From: Caldilineaceae bacterium
GTDB taxonomy: Bacteria; Chloroflexota; Anaerolineae; Caldilineales; Caldilineaceae
Reading direction: 5' to 3'
DNA length: 64,000 nucleotides
Assembly (NCBI GenBank): GCA_026645575.1
Contig: JAPKMW010000011.1
Location: 1-64,000, forward strand
The position numbers and the translations under genes were made by a program. This document shows, in pieces, positions 1 through 9,582 of the stretch (its first letter is position 1; the number at the start of each line of letters is the position of its first letter). The notes beneath the pieces were generated by a model. That model saw only the letters and a list, made by a program, of their open reading frames with translations, had not been told where the DNA came from and did not search any database.

Positions 1-80
1 ATGACTTCTCCTTGGTTGATCCTTTGCTTTTTTTGCTTATTGTATCAACCTCGAGGTCATTTGAGCCTATATATAATCTC

Positions 81-926
81 TCAAAAGACCGGCGCCCGGA
101 ACTGATCGTGAAACTCCCCCCGATCCTTCATGCGTTGATAGGCCCACTCATAGGCCGATTCGCGTAGACGGGTAGGGCCATTGCGCACGTCAAAGCCCAT
201 GTTGGCCTGGGCGGGGAAGTGGCTATAGATCATCAAGCGGCGCGGTTTGCCGGATACATTCGGGCGCGAGTTGTGAATCAACAAGGCGTGAAAGAGCAGC
301 ACCGAGCCGGCCGGCGCCAACACATCCATGCCGCCGTTAAAATCAATCAAATGGGGCAACACCTGTAAGCCAATCTCAATCCGATCATGTTCCAGATGCT
401 CCTTGTGTGACCCCGGCCAGACCCGAATCGGCCCCGATTCTGGCGTACATTCATCCAAGCAAATGGCTGACGAAATAATATTTTGCGGATAGTTCTGCGC
501 TTTGTAGTAAGCCCAATCGCTATGCACCGGAAACGCATCCGTCGTCGTCTTCACCTCAATCCCGGTGACAGGCTCCGGTAGCGGTTCCTTATAGTTGAGC
601 TTTTCTTCCATCAACACCGGCTCATCACCCATGACCACGCGCATGGGGCCAATAAAGCGCTCATCCGTCGACGCCTGGGCCAGCACCAGCGAAAGGTCGT
701 TGATCGGCTGAATCTTGCGCACCATTTGCTCGCCATCTGCTGAGCGACAAATATCGAGCCGCCCACTCTTGCGCCTATTCGCCAGCGACGAGTTAATAAT
801 CAACGCTAGAATTGCATCCGCCTCTTCCCGCATCCGCCGCACCTCTTCCTCATGGAAGACCGCCGGCAAGACCAAATAGCCGTTATCAATAAAAAACTGT
901 CGTTGTTCACCCGTCAGTGTACTCAT
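81..926 (-). CDS. Phytanoyl-CoA dioxygenase (PhyH) family protein
   Basis: This is a 281-residue Fe(II)/2-oxoglutarate-dependent oxygenase of the PhyH family, probably cytosolic. The facial-triad motif HxD is seen as H135-S-D137, and the distal iron-binding His is about H218 in the segment HNSRPNVSGKPRR, whose arginines would hold 2-oxoglutarate. Length and layout fit bacterial PhyH proteins. I chose the ATG at 926; an in-frame GTG at 938 lies four codons upstream, but the GAGG just before 926 favours the ATG. It is the last gene of a sugar ABC transporter cluster on the same strand, so it may hydroxylate or demethylate the imported compound or a derivative. The substrate cannot be read from sequence, because PhyH enzymes are diverse (ectoine, phosphonate, halogenase and lipid substrates). 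Confidence 0.88.
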   Translation of the reverse strand: MSTLTGEQRQFFIDNGYLVLPAVFHEEEVRRMREEADAILALIINSSLANRRKSGRLDICRSADGEQMVRKIQPINDLSLVLAQASTDERFIGPMRVVMGDEPVLMEEKLNYKEPLPEPVTGIEVKTTTDAFPVHSDWAYYKAQNYPQNIISSAICLDECTPESGPIRVWPGSHKEHLEHDRIEIGLQVLPHLIDFNGGMDVLAPAGSVLLFHALLIHNSRPNVSGKPRRLMIYSHFPAQANMGFDVRNGPTRLRESAYEWAYQRMKDRGEFHDQFRAPVF

Positions 927-959
927 CGTCCTCAACACCTTTTATCTAATACCCAATAC

Positions 960-1844
960 CTATCTTCCCGCCAACCCCGTAAATTGCGCTCCCTGCACAA
1001 AATAGCGCTGGGCCACAAAAAAGAGAACAATCACCGGCGCAATTGTAATCATCGACGCTGCCATCACCAGATGCCAGAAGTTGCCAAAACGTCCCTGAAA
1101 CCAGAGCAACCCCAGCGGCAGCGTGAACATCTCATTGTCCGAAATGTAAATGAGCGGCTCCATAAAGGCGTTGTAATGTTGCAGAAAAGCAAAGATCGTC
1201 ACCGTCACAATGGCCGGGCCACAAAGGGGCGCAATCACCTGCCAGAGAATGCGAAAGTTCGACGCACCGTCAATCTTGGCGGCCTCATCCAACTCAATCG
1301 GCAAGGTCATCATATATTGGCGCATGAGAAAAATATAGAAGGCTGCACCAAACCAGGCCGGCACCCAAAGCGGATAGAAAGTGCCGATCCAGCCAATCTC
1401 TTTAAAGATGATAAAGACCGGAATCATCGTCACCACGCCCGGTAACATCATGGTCGCCAACAGCACGGTAAAGAGCAGATCGCGCCCTGGCCAGCGCAGC
1501 CGTGACAACCCAAAGGCCACGGTCAGCGAACTCAGGACAATGCCTAGCGTCCCCATAATCGTGATGTAGAACGAGTTGCGAATAAAGAGATGAAAGGGCA
1601 GACGCGCAAAGACATCCGGGTAATTCGACCACTTCGGTTCGGTGGGAATCCACTCAATGGGCGTGACAAAAACTTGTCCCGGCAGCTTTAATGAGGTGCT
1701 GACCACCCAAGCCAGCGGCAGGAGAAAGGTGATCCCCAGGAGAATCATGAAAAGATGCAGGAGCAGGCGACCCACGGTTGCCTGCCATTTTCGGCGGGCG
1801 GACGTCTTTGTTTTGGCCCCTGTGTTGATGGTTGCCGTCGTCAT
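960..1844 (-). CDS. Carbohydrate ABC transporter permease, MalG type
   Basis: This is an inner-membrane permease subunit of a CUT1-type sugar ABC importer (294 residues, about six membrane segments). It begins with a cytoplasmic N-terminus, then TM1 near residues 28-50. It carries the EAA loop (DEAAKIDGASNFRILWQ, about residues 186-202) that docks the ATPase. The start codon abuts the stop of the upstream permease (TAA directly followed by ATG), so the two are translationally coupled. No ATPase gene is present in the window for this system. As is common for CUT1 systems, a shared MsiK/UgpC-like ATPase encoded elsewhere is likely (inference). Confidence 0.93.
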   Translation of the reverse strand: MTTATINTGAKTKTSARRKWQATVGRLLLHLFMILLGITFLLPLAWVVSTSLKLPGQVFVTPIEWIPTEPKWSNYPDVFARLPFHLFIRNSFYITIMGTLGIVLSSLTVAFGLSRLRWPGRDLLFTVLLATMMLPGVVTMIPVFIIFKEIGWIGTFYPLWVPAWFGAAFYIFLMRQYMMTLPIELDEAAKIDGASNFRILWQVIAPLCGPAIVTVTIFAFLQHYNAFMEPLIYISDNEMFTLPLGLLWFQGRFGNFWHLVMAASMITIAPVIVLFFVAQRYFVQGAQFTGLAGR

Positions 1845-2786
1845 TTACGATTTGCCCTCATAATAGACCCAGCGATTGGCAAAAAAGAATTGAACCGCTG
1901 TAAAGAACATAATGATGATAAAGAGCAGCCAGGCCAGGGCAGCGGCATAACCCATACGGAAGAGTTCAAACGCATTGCGGTAGAGATAAAGCACCATAAA
2001 GAGCGTTGAATCTTGTGGCCCGCCGCGCGTCATGATAAAGGCGCTGGTGAAAACCTGGAAGCTGCCGATAATGCCGATAATCAGGTTAAAAAAGATGATC
2101 GGCGAGATAATCGGAATGGTGATATTGAAAAAGCGTTGTCGTCGGTTGGCGCCGTCAATTTCCGCCGCCTCTTGCAACTCTTTTGGCACCCCTTGCAAGC
2201 CGGCCAGAAAGATGATCATCTGAAAGCCCGTCAGCCAGAGCGTCATGATGATAAAGGCCGGTTTTGACCAGTTTGGGTCAAAGAGCCAGTTGATCGGTCC
2301 CAGGCCAAACCAGGACAAAAACTCGTTGAGGACGCCAAATTCCGGGTTGAGAAACTGCACCCAGACCACAGCAAAGGCGACCGCCGGCGTGATCGACGGC
2401 AGATAGTAGATGGTGCGGTAGATGCCCAGACCACGCACCTGTTGGTTCAACATCACCGCCAGCGCAAAGGCCACCAAAAGTTGCAGCGGCACACCGAGAA
2501 AGGTGTAATAGGCCGTATTGACTAGCGCTTTGCTTACCAGTGGGTCATTCCACATCCGTTCAAAGTGGCCCAACCCCACAAATTTCGGCGGCGCCAACAT
2601 ATTCCACTCGTGGACAAGCAGATAGAGCGAATAAAGCATCGGCCCAATCCATAAGGCCAGCACCCCAAAGATAAAGGGACTAGTAAAGAGCAGACCATCC
2701 CGTAACTCGCGCCGCTGCGCCGCTGTCATTCGCTGCTTTGGCGCTGCCGCCCGCACTGGGGCTTGTAATGTTGTACTCGTTGCCAA
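1845..2786 (-). CDS. Carbohydrate ABC transporter permease, MalF type
   Basis: This is the partner permease of the importer (313 residues). An Ala/Arg-rich cytoplasmic N-terminus is followed by about six membrane segments. The EAA loop is visible as ELQEAAEIDGANRRQRFFNI near residues 200-220. The predicted start is a TTG at 2786, preceded by a GGGGGA purine run. No better ATG precedes the first membrane segment; an internal Met lies near residue 20 (MTAAQRRE) and is an alternative. It is separated from the upstream binding-protein gene by about 180 bp that contain an inverted repeat. Confidence 0.92.
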   Translation of the reverse strand: MATSTTLQAPVRAAAPKQRMTAAQRRELRDGLLFTSPFIFGVLALWIGPMLYSLYLLVHEWNMLAPPKFVGLGHFERMWNDPLVSKALVNTAYYTFLGVPLQLLVAFALAVMLNQQVRGLGIYRTIYYLPSITPAVAFAVVWVQFLNPEFGVLNEFLSWFGLGPINWLFDPNWSKPAFIIMTLWLTGFQMIIFLAGLQGVPKELQEAAEIDGANRRQRFFNITIPIISPIIFFNLIIGIIGSFQVFTSAFIMTRGGPQDSTLFMVLYLYRNAFELFRMGYAAALAWLLFIIIMFFTAVQFFFANRWVYYEGKS

Positions 2787-2820
2787 TTGAATGTTCCCCC
2801 AACCCTAAGTTCATGATAAG

Positions 2821-2961
2821 GTGACAGGGTGACAAGGTGACAAGGTGATGTATTCGCCGAGTTATGTTGTGAATTATCCACACTAACTTCGGCCAGTCGC
2901 ACCCTACGATATCTTGCTTTGAAAGGTGAGCTGTCACCCCTTCACCTTGTCACCCTGTCAC
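2821..2961. repeat. Inverted GTGACARG-type repeat between binding protein and permease
   Basis: The 20-mer GTGACAGGGTGACAAGGTGA at 2821-2840 is repeated exactly in inverse orientation at 2942-2961, about 100 bp apart. Arm 1 continues with further GGTGACAA units to 2848. The same word family recurs at 56192-56217. The inverted repeat lies after the binding-protein gene stop, so it could be a transcription attenuator that makes the binding protein more abundant than the permeases. It is also consistent with a dispersed short-repeat family. Confidence 0.8.
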
Positions 2962-2964
2962 TAC

Positions 2965-4362
2965 CTACGCCCGATCCTTCCAATACTGATCCAAATGCGC
3001 CTGGATCTCCGGTTGGGCGATCTTGAGCGCTTGCTCGGCGGTTTCTGTCTGGCCCAGCAGTTTATCCCACAGCACGGTGATCGGGCCACCGCCATAAGCG
3101 CCAAGTTGGGAACCCTGACCGAAGATGGCCGAGATTGAACTATCGCGCATAGCGTTGGCAAAGGCGGCGGTGTTGCTAAAGTTATAGCTCTTGCCGGCAA
3201 TGTCGCCCCAGATCTTCTCAATGTTATCCGGCGTGCCACACATACGACCGCCCTGGGCGATGATCGTCTGGCCTTCTTCGCCCAGAATAAACTTGATCAG
3301 ATCCCACCCTTGATCTTTGGCTTCCGAGGGGGTGGTGATGACATGGCCGTGGACGTGTCCAAAGGTAAAGTCACGATCGGCTGTGCCACGCGGGGCTTCG
3401 ACCACGTCAAAGTTGATGCCTTCAGGGGTCGTCGCCAACTCACCATGCAGGCGGGGCATAACCCACGGGCCTTCCAGATACATGGCGACCCGCCCGGTAT
3501 CAACGCCGACGCCACCGCCGGCCACCACTTCCGGCCCCGGCGACCACCCATTGGCAATCGCATCATAGACCAGGAATTGGAGCGCCGAGGCAATATCCGG
3601 GTGATCCCAGTCGGCTTTGGTCGGTTCGGTAATCTTGTCCCATTCAGCATGACCGTTGCGCCGCATAAAGGTGGTGCTGCGTCCGTAGGCGCCGTTCCAC
3701 CCTTGCGCCTGACCCCAACCATAAAACTTGGTGCCATCCTCTTCATAGGAGAGGTCGATAATCATCTGTTGGAACTCTTCCCATTGCCAACCCTTCTTCG
3801 GATGCGCAATGCCCTTTTTGTCAAAGAGATCTTTGTTGTAATAGATGACCAACGCGCCCGTATCGGTCGGGGTCATATAGCGCCCGCCCTTCCAGAGCGT
3901 TTGGTTGTCATAATTTTCGCCGGCGGGGAAGAAGGCGTCGGCGCCATCAGCCGAAATATATTCGCTCAGATCAACCAGCACCCCATTTTCCGCATAGGAT
4001 TGCCACTGCCAGCCCTGGATGTAGAGGACATCGGCGGCATCATCGGCGGCAAAGTTGGCCTGAATCTTCTCATAGTAGCCGCCAGGGTACTGCTCAACCG
4101 ATACCTTGACATTCGGGTTCTTTTCCATATACGCCTTGGTCATGTTTTCATAGACCACTGCATCCTGCACATCGGCCCAGGCGGACAGGCGTAATTCCGT
4201 CAGCTCAGCAGCCGCCGCCCCTTGTCCTTCTGCCGCCGCGCCACCACCAGCCGAGCCGCCAGGCGCAACACAAGCAGCCAGTGTCGCTGCCGTCAAGCCG
4301 AAAGCGCCCGCCTTCAGAAAGGTGCGGCGGCTCAATCCTTCTCTACGTTCATTACTCATCAT
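2965..4362 (-). CDS. Extracellular solute-binding protein, Tat-lipoprotein type (sugar)
   Basis: This is a family-1 extracellular solute-binding protein of 465 residues. The N-terminus carries a twin-arginine motif (SRRTFLK, residues 11-17), a hydrophobic stretch and a lipobox ending at Cys31 (LAACVAP). It is probably exported folded by Tat and lipid-anchored outside the membrane. A Gly/Ala-rich linker follows. ATG at 4362 is preferred because GAGGAGG lies six bases upstream; the TTG at 4377 is part of that ribosome-binding site. It heads the operon with the two permeases and is most likely the sugar receptor for them. The ligand is unknown. Confidence 0.92.
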   Translation of the reverse strand: MMSNERREGLSRRTFLKAGAFGLTAATLAACVAPGGSAGGGAAAEGQGAAAAELTELRLSAWADVQDAVVYENMTKAYMEKNPNVKVSVEQYPGGYYEKIQANFAADDAADVLYIQGWQWQSYAENGVLVDLSEYISADGADAFFPAGENYDNQTLWKGGRYMTPTDTGALVIYYNKDLFDKKGIAHPKKGWQWEEFQQMIIDLSYEEDGTKFYGWGQAQGWNGAYGRSTTFMRRNGHAEWDKITEPTKADWDHPDIASALQFLVYDAIANGWSPGPEVVAGGGVGVDTGRVAMYLEGPWVMPRLHGELATTPEGINFDVVEAPRGTADRDFTFGHVHGHVITTPSEAKDQGWDLIKFILGEEGQTIIAQGGRMCGTPDNIEKIWGDIAGKSYNFSNTAAFANAMRDSSISAIFGQGSQLGAYGGGPITVLWDKLLGQTETAEQALKIAQPEIQAHLDQYWKDRA

Positions 4363-4469
4363 ACCATTCCTCCTCAATGTTCCTTTTATATTTTATAGAA
4401 GCAGGTAACACAATTAACAATTAATTATTTTCATTGCCAATTAATTATTAATCTGCCTTTTACGCATTC

Positions 4470-5804
4470 TTACGCCTTCTCCTCCGCGATCACCGCTCGA
4501 ATCGCCTCCGCCACCTCGGTGTACACATCGGCCGGCTTGACGGCGCCATCCAGCATCTCCTGCTGACGCGGGCCGAGCTGGGCGTTCAGTTCGGCGCGAT
4601 AGGGGCTTTGGTATTGGGCCGGCACATCGGGGCCAACTTGGGCAAAGAGGGCGCCCATGTCCTGGCCGGAGAAGTATTCGTCGGCGGCGTGGAGCCGTTC
4701 GTTCTCCATGGCCGGGATAAAGGGCGGGAAGAGGGTGGTCATTTCAAAACGGCGCACATTGCCTTCGACCGACAACATGCTATATTCGAGGAATTTCCAC
4801 GCTTCTTCCACGTTGGGGCTGGTCTTGACAATACAAGAGCCGGTGCCGCCGTGGCAACTGGTGCGAATGCCGCCCGCTTCCCAGGCCGGCAACGGAATGG
4901 CCTTCCATTTGCCGGCCAGATCGGGGGCGTTATCCTTGAAGAAGCCGCCATACCAATCGGCGCCCACCTGGGAGATAAATTTACTGTCATTGACCGCTGC
5001 CCACCACTCGTCTCCGGTGGCAGGGGCTTGGGCGGCAATGCCGTGCGTGTCGCGCAGGGCCAAAATCCAATCCATTGTTTCCACCGATAGGGCGGCGTCG
5101 AGCGTTACATTGCCCTCGGCGTCAAAGTAATCGGCGCCCCGTTGGCGCAACAGCACATCATGAGCAGGGAAAGCCAGCGCTTTGACATCCTCGCTAACCA
5201 CTTGTTTGGCCGCGGCGATATAGTCATCCCAGGTTTCGATCTCTTCCAGGTTGACGCCGGCGCCCTCCCAAATATCACCACGGTAGTAGAGTACCACCGG
5301 TGTCAGGGCATGTTCAATGCCATAGATTTTGCCCTGGTAGCTATAGAGCGCTTCCCGCGCCGCCACCAACTTTTCCAGATAGCCGCCTTCGGTTAGTCGG
5401 TCTTTCATGTCAATCAGCCCCGGATCCGCCCCGCGCAAGAAACCGCCAAAGCGCCCCTGTTCAATATCGGAAATATCGGGCGCACCGACGCCGCCGGTTT
5501 GAAGGGCGATCTGCAACTTGTCGTGCATATCGCCATAGGCAATCTCGGTGACAGTTAGCTCAAAATCCGGGTTGACCTCTTTCTTGTAATCCTCAGCCAT
5601 TGAGCGATACCAACGGGCATGGGTGTTGACAAAGGTCCACAATTCCAGCTTGACCGGGCCGCCGGCTTCCGCCGCCGGGGCGGCGCTGCCACCAGGCACG
5701 ACCGCCGGTGCGCAAGCCGCTGCCAACATGGCCCCGCTAGTCAGGCCCATAGCCTTCAACAAATCACGACGTGAGAGGTGAGACGAAAAGGTGTTGTGTT
5801 GCAT
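4470..5804 (-). CDS. Extracellular solute-binding protein, second Tat-lipoprotein
   Basis: This is a second family-1 solute-binding protein, 444 residues, with a Tat motif (SRRDLLK, residues 11-17) and a lipobox Cys at 31 (AAACAPA). GGAGG lies nine bases before the ATG. It is clearly different in sequence from the binding protein just downstream but faces the same way and is only about 100 bp from it. The cluster thus offers two receptors for one pair of permeases, or this one serves permeases encoded elsewhere. The spacer at 4363-4469 is very AT-rich and holds two copies of CAATTAATTATT. Confidence 0.9.
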   Translation of the reverse strand: MQHNTFSSHLSRRDLLKAMGLTSGAMLAAACAPAVVPGGSAAPAAEAGGPVKLELWTFVNTHARWYRSMAEDYKKEVNPDFELTVTEIAYGDMHDKLQIALQTGGVGAPDISDIEQGRFGGFLRGADPGLIDMKDRLTEGGYLEKLVAAREALYSYQGKIYGIEHALTPVVLYYRGDIWEGAGVNLEEIETWDDYIAAAKQVVSEDVKALAFPAHDVLLRQRGADYFDAEGNVTLDAALSVETMDWILALRDTHGIAAQAPATGDEWWAAVNDSKFISQVGADWYGGFFKDNAPDLAGKWKAIPLPAWEAGGIRTSCHGGTGSCIVKTSPNVEEAWKFLEYSMLSVEGNVRRFEMTTLFPPFIPAMENERLHAADEYFSGQDMGALFAQVGPDVPAQYQSPYRAELNAQLGPRQQEMLDGAVKPADVYTEVAEAIRAVIAEEKA

Positions 5805-5962
5805 AGTCGAGCGCCTCCAGTGGTTATCGAGTCAACTATAGGATTGTTGGATTGAGGCTTGCATTATAACTTGGCAGGGACATGCTGTCAAAGTGATTTT
5901 TCCAGTTGCGGATAACGCTTTGTTTTTGCCTTACATCCTGTTAACCCATTACCGGGCTAGTT

Positions 5963-7912
5963 TCACATCTCCTCCCACACCGTATGGTATGCCCCCACCT
6001 GGTCAAAATAGGCCAGCAGGTCGGCATAGAAGGAATCACCGCCAATGGTGGCGCTGTCACCGATCACGATCAGCTTGCGGCGCGCACGCGTTAGGGCCAC
6101 ATTCATGCGGCGCGTATCGGCCAGAAAGCCAATCTCTCCCTCGCCATTGCTGCGCACCAGGGAGATGATCACGGCCTCATTTTCGCGCCCCTGGAAGCCG
6201 TCGATGCTGCCGATTTCTAGCCCCTGCTCCACCTGTGCTTTCAGTCGGTCGCGCAGGAGACGCACTTGAGCGCTGTATGGCGAAATGATGGCAACCTGCG
6301 TCGGCATCACCCCGGCTTCCCAGAGTTGCTCAACCTTGCGCTGCACCACCTGCGCCTCCCCTTCGTTGAAACGGCTCTCGCCATCCGGTTCCAGCGCTTC
6401 GCTATAGTCGGCGCCGGCGGTGTCGATAAAGGCAACTGGCGTGGCGGTCAGGTCGCTTTGCGTCACGCCGGGCAGATCGCATAATATGTGGTTGGCGACA
6501 GCGGGGTGAGCCGCCAGCGTCCCCCCATAGAAGCGCTCCGACGAAAAACGCATAATCTGTTGATGCATTCGGTATTGTACATCCAGTTGTCGGGCCAGGG
6601 CCGTTGCGCTGTCGGCTTGTTGGCGCAAGCGTTCCATCAAACTAACGCCCAAGCCACCGGCAGCGGCTTCTTGGGACAGAATGGTTGGCGGCAATTGGCA
6701 GTGATCACCGGCCAGCACCAGCCGTTGACTATAGCGCAGGGGAATCCAGCAACTCGGCTCGGTGCTTTGGGCGGCCTCATCGATCACACAGCGGTCAAAG
6801 TGGTAGCCGTGCAACAGGCGCTCATCCAACCCGGTCAAGGTGGCGCAGACCACACGTGCGGCGCTGAAAATGCGTTCGACTAGTTGTTCTTCCAAACGGC
6901 GCGCGTCAGCCAACATGGCTTTGGCTTCAGCGCGCAACGCCTGACGAGCGCCCGGTTCCGGTTTGGCGCGGGTGTATTTGCCGGCGCCGGCGCGCAAGGC
7001 GTGGGCTTCTTTGGTCAACTTGCGCACCAGCTTCATATCAGGGTGATTTTCCACCAGCAGATCGAGCGTTTGGTCACGCAGCGCCGGCAAGACCCGTGCC
7101 GGGTGACCAATGCGCACGACCTGGCCCCCGGTTGCTAGTTCGGGCAGCGCCAACAAACGTTCAAAGATATTGTCCACCGCCAGGTTGCTCGGCGCACAGG
7201 CCAACACCTTTTCGCCCCGTTGCACCGCCTGGCGAATCAACTCGACCACAGTGGTAGTTTTGCCGGCGCCGGGCGGGCCGTGAATAATCGCCACATCCTC
7301 GGCCGCTAGGGCATGAGCAATCGCCGCCTGTTGTGATGGGTTCAGGTCAGCCGCCGTCGCTGGCAGGAGCGCAACCGGTTGAAAGCGCGCCGGCGCTTCT
7401 CCCAACAAGACCGTCCGTAACGCCGCCAGGCGATTCCCTTTGGCCCCTTCTGCTGCCGCCAGCGCCGCCGCTTCTCGTTGATGGGCAATTTCATCGCCGG
7501 CCAAATCGAGACGGAAGGTGGGGCGGTCACTCTGCGCTTCGGGCCACTGTTGCAACGCCACCTGAATGCTCTCCCGGCGTAACTGGCTGACTACCCCACG
7601 CCAGCCTTGCGTCGCTGCCATATTTTCTTCCGATAGCTGCACCGGCGACCCGACCCGCAGCCGCGTCCAGGGCAGGTCCACTTGCTGGTTGCGTTTGCCC
7701 AACGTCACCAACACTCGCCCGCCCAGTCCGGCTACCTCATCACGGATGGTCAGCCCGATCAGGCTGTGGCCGGTTGCTTCGGCGGCAGCCGGCGCCAGCC
7801 GTTGCATCTGCTGTTGCAACTGTTCATTTTCCGCTTTGGCCTCGCTCGCCATCAACGCCGCCAGTCGGCGGAAATGGGCGTGGCGCAAGGTCTCTCCTGG
7901 ATTCATACGCAC
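5963..7912 (-). CDS. SF1B DNA/RNA helicase, IGHMBP2/Upf1-like
   Basis: This is a 649-residue superfamily-1 helicase related to IGHMBP2/SMUBP-2. An N-terminal about-200-residue OB/stalk-like region precedes the motor. Motif I is GPPGAGKTT (211-219) and motif II is DEAA (378-381). Motif III is GDHCQLPP, and motifs V/VI are seen as IDGFQGRENE and NVALTRARRKL. All motor motifs look intact, so it should be an active ATP-driven nucleic-acid unwinding enzyme in the cytoplasm. It is transcribed away from the peptidase T gene, with a 20-bp hairpin in the shared upstream region. The biological role of bacterial members is poorly known. Confidence 0.92.
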   Translation of the reverse strand: MRMNPGETLRHAHFRRLAALMASEAKAENEQLQQQMQRLAPAAAEATGHSLIGLTIRDEVAGLGGRVLVTLGKRNQQVDLPWTRLRVGSPVQLSEENMAATQGWRGVVSQLRRESIQVALQQWPEAQSDRPTFRLDLAGDEIAHQREAAALAAAEGAKGNRLAALRTVLLGEAPARFQPVALLPATAADLNPSQQAAIAHALAAEDVAIIHGPPGAGKTTTVVELIRQAVQRGEKVLACAPSNLAVDNIFERLLALPELATGGQVVRIGHPARVLPALRDQTLDLLVENHPDMKLVRKLTKEAHALRAGAGKYTRAKPEPGARQALRAEAKAMLADARRLEEQLVERIFSAARVVCATLTGLDERLLHGYHFDRCVIDEAAQSTEPSCWIPLRYSQRLVLAGDHCQLPPTILSQEAAAGGLGVSLMERLRQQADSATALARQLDVQYRMHQQIMRFSSERFYGGTLAAHPAVANHILCDLPGVTQSDLTATPVAFIDTAGADYSEALEPDGESRFNEGEAQVVQRKVEQLWEAGVMPTQVAIISPYSAQVRLLRDRLKAQVEQGLEIGSIDGFQGRENEAVIISLVRSNGEGEIGFLADTRRMNVALTRARRKLIVIGDSATIGGDSFYADLLAYFDQVGAYHTVWEEM

Positions 7913-7933
7913 CTGATTCTATGATGGATCTGC

Positions 7934-7978
7934 TTCTCCTGCTCGTAGCCGGTCACGGACCGGCTACGAGCAGGAGAA
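7934..7978. repeat. 20-bp perfect inverted repeat in a divergent promoter region
   Basis: The arms at 7934-7953 and 7959-7978 are perfectly complementary (20 bp), with a five-base loop CACGG. The element sits 22 bp upstream of the helicase start and 98 bp upstream of the peptidase T start. Both genes point away from it, so a terminator role for a neighbouring gene is not obvious. It could be an operator, a 5'-UTR structure of the helicase mRNA, or a mobile palindrome. Confidence 0.85.
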
Positions 7979-8076
7979 TAATCATTAACCAGCAACTTTA
8001 TCAAACAGCCGTTGATCCGGTACAATGCAGCCATCATTATAACAAATGTTGGCGTAAAGGAGCGCGATCACAACTT

Positions 8077-9336
8077 ATGAATACCCAATTTATGAATACC
8101 CAGTGGTTCTCTGAACTCGAAAGCCGCTTGACCCGCTATGTCCAGGTGGACACGGTCAGCGATGACGCCTCAACCACTACCCCCAGCACCCCGCAACAAC
8201 TCGATCTGCAACGGCTGCTGGCGGCAGAGTTACGCACGTTGGGCGCCAGCGATGTCAAGCTGACCGACACCGGCTTTGTCATGGCAACCATTCCGGCGAC
8301 CGTCCCCCACGCCGTGCCGATCATCGCCTTCCTGGCCCATGTTGACACCGTACATCACTTTGGCGGCACACAGGTTAAGCCGCGTGTCCACCGTAACTAT
8401 GACGGCTCGCCCATCACCTTTCCCGATGATCCAACGCTGAGTCTGTCACCGGCGGGCAGCCCCTATCTGGGCAAAAAGCTGGGTGATACGATCATTACGG
8501 GTAGCGGCGACACTATCCTGGGCGCCGATGACAAGGCTGGCGTGGTCATCATCATGACCCTGGCGGCCCATCTGCTGGCGAACCCATCAATTCCACATGG
8601 CGAAATCCGCGTCTGTTTCACCCCGGACGAGGAGATCGGCACCGGCATCCGCAAAATCGATCTGAACGAACTGCGCGCTGACTTTGCCTATACGCTTGAT
8701 GGCGGTGAAGTGGGGAAACTGGCCTATGAAACCTTTTCAGCAGATAAGGCGGTGGTCAAAGTAACGGGCGTCTCGATCCACCCCGGCTATGCCACCGGCG
8801 TCATGGTCAACGCCCTCCATCTGGCGGCTAAGATCATTGACCTGCTGCCCCAGGACAAACGCACCCCGGCTACCACCAGCGGACGCGACGGCTTTATTCA
8901 TGTCTACAAATTCGATGGTGATGCCAGCGCCGCCACCTTGCAATTTATCCTACGCGACTTTGAACTGGCCGGGTTAGCCAGTCACGGCGAACTGGTGCGC
9001 ACCGTCTGCAACGCCGTGGCGGCCACCGCACCGCGCGCCCAGATCGAGTGTACCATCACACCCCAATACCGCAACATGCGCTACTGGTTGGAGCAGGATA
9101 TGCGCCCGGTTGAACTGGCGGTCAACGCCATGCGCGCCGCCGGCATCGACCCGATCTTTGATACCACGCGCGGTGGCACCGACGGCTCCCAACTGACCGA
9201 AATGGGCGTCCCCACCCCGAACCTCTTTACCGGGATGCAGAACATCCACGGCCCGATGGAGTGGGTCAGCGTGCAAGACATGGCCCAGGCGACGGCGGTC
9301 TGCGTTAACCTGGTGCAGGAGTGGGCAAAGCCATAA
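8077..9336 (+). CDS. pepT: Peptidase T (tripeptide aminopeptidase)
   Basis: This is an M20-family dizinc aminopeptidase, 419 residues, the usual length for PepT, which removes the N-terminal residue of tripeptides in the cytoplasm. Metal and catalytic elements are visible: H88-V-D90, bridging Asp in GADDKAG (about 151), the catalytic/ligand pair E185-E186 in DEEIGTG, the Asp in LDGGE, and a late RGGTDGS segment. The open frame extends far upstream, but ATG 8077 follows AAAGGAG (8056-8062) and matches the family N-terminus. A second ATG at 8092 is possible. It appears monocistronic. Confidence 0.93.
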   Translation: MNTQFMNTQWFSELESRLTRYVQVDTVSDDASTTTPSTPQQLDLQRLLAAELRTLGASDVKLTDTGFVMATIPATVPHAVPIIAFLAHVDTVHHFGGTQVKPRVHRNYDGSPITFPDDPTLSLSPAGSPYLGKKLGDTIITGSGDTILGADDKAGVVIIMTLAAHLLANPSIPHGEIRVCFTPDEEIGTGIRKIDLNELRADFAYTLDGGEVGKLAYETFSADKAVVKVTGVSIHPGYATGVMVNALHLAAKIIDLLPQDKRTPATTSGRDGFIHVYKFDGDASAATLQFILRDFELAGLASHGELVRTVCNAVAATAPRAQIECTITPQYRNMRYWLEQDMRPVELAVNAMRAAGIDPIFDTTRGGTDGSQLTEMGVPTPNLFTGMQNIHGPMEWVSVQDMAQATAVCVNLVQEWAKP

Positions 9337-9582
9337 GGTTGCGCGGCGACTGGGTCCCCTGCGTCCTGGCCCGCCGCCGACCACGCCCGTTGTTTGCACA
9401 ATGGTGAGACGGTGGCGTAAGCGCTGCTTCCTTGTGGCAATCCGGCGCCGTGGTTTTGCAATAGATGACGCAGTGGCTGGTGGCGCTCCGTGCAAAGGCC
9501 GACCAAGGGCGCAGCCGCACGATCTCCACCGGGCCAAGGCTGCACTATCCACCGGCTGCGGCTAGTGTCGCCTATGCGACCT

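Noticed and set aside
852..1445. 197-codon open frame on the plus strand opposite the MalG-type permease
   Set aside because: It is antisense to a clear permease gene, has low-complexity His/Arg/Asn-rich content and no ribosome-binding site. It is a by-product of the GC-rich codon pattern.
7774..8076. N-terminal extension of peptidase T
   Set aside because: Translates through a 20-bp hairpin and lacks a ribosome-binding site. The family N-terminus and AAAGGAG fit the ATG at 8077.
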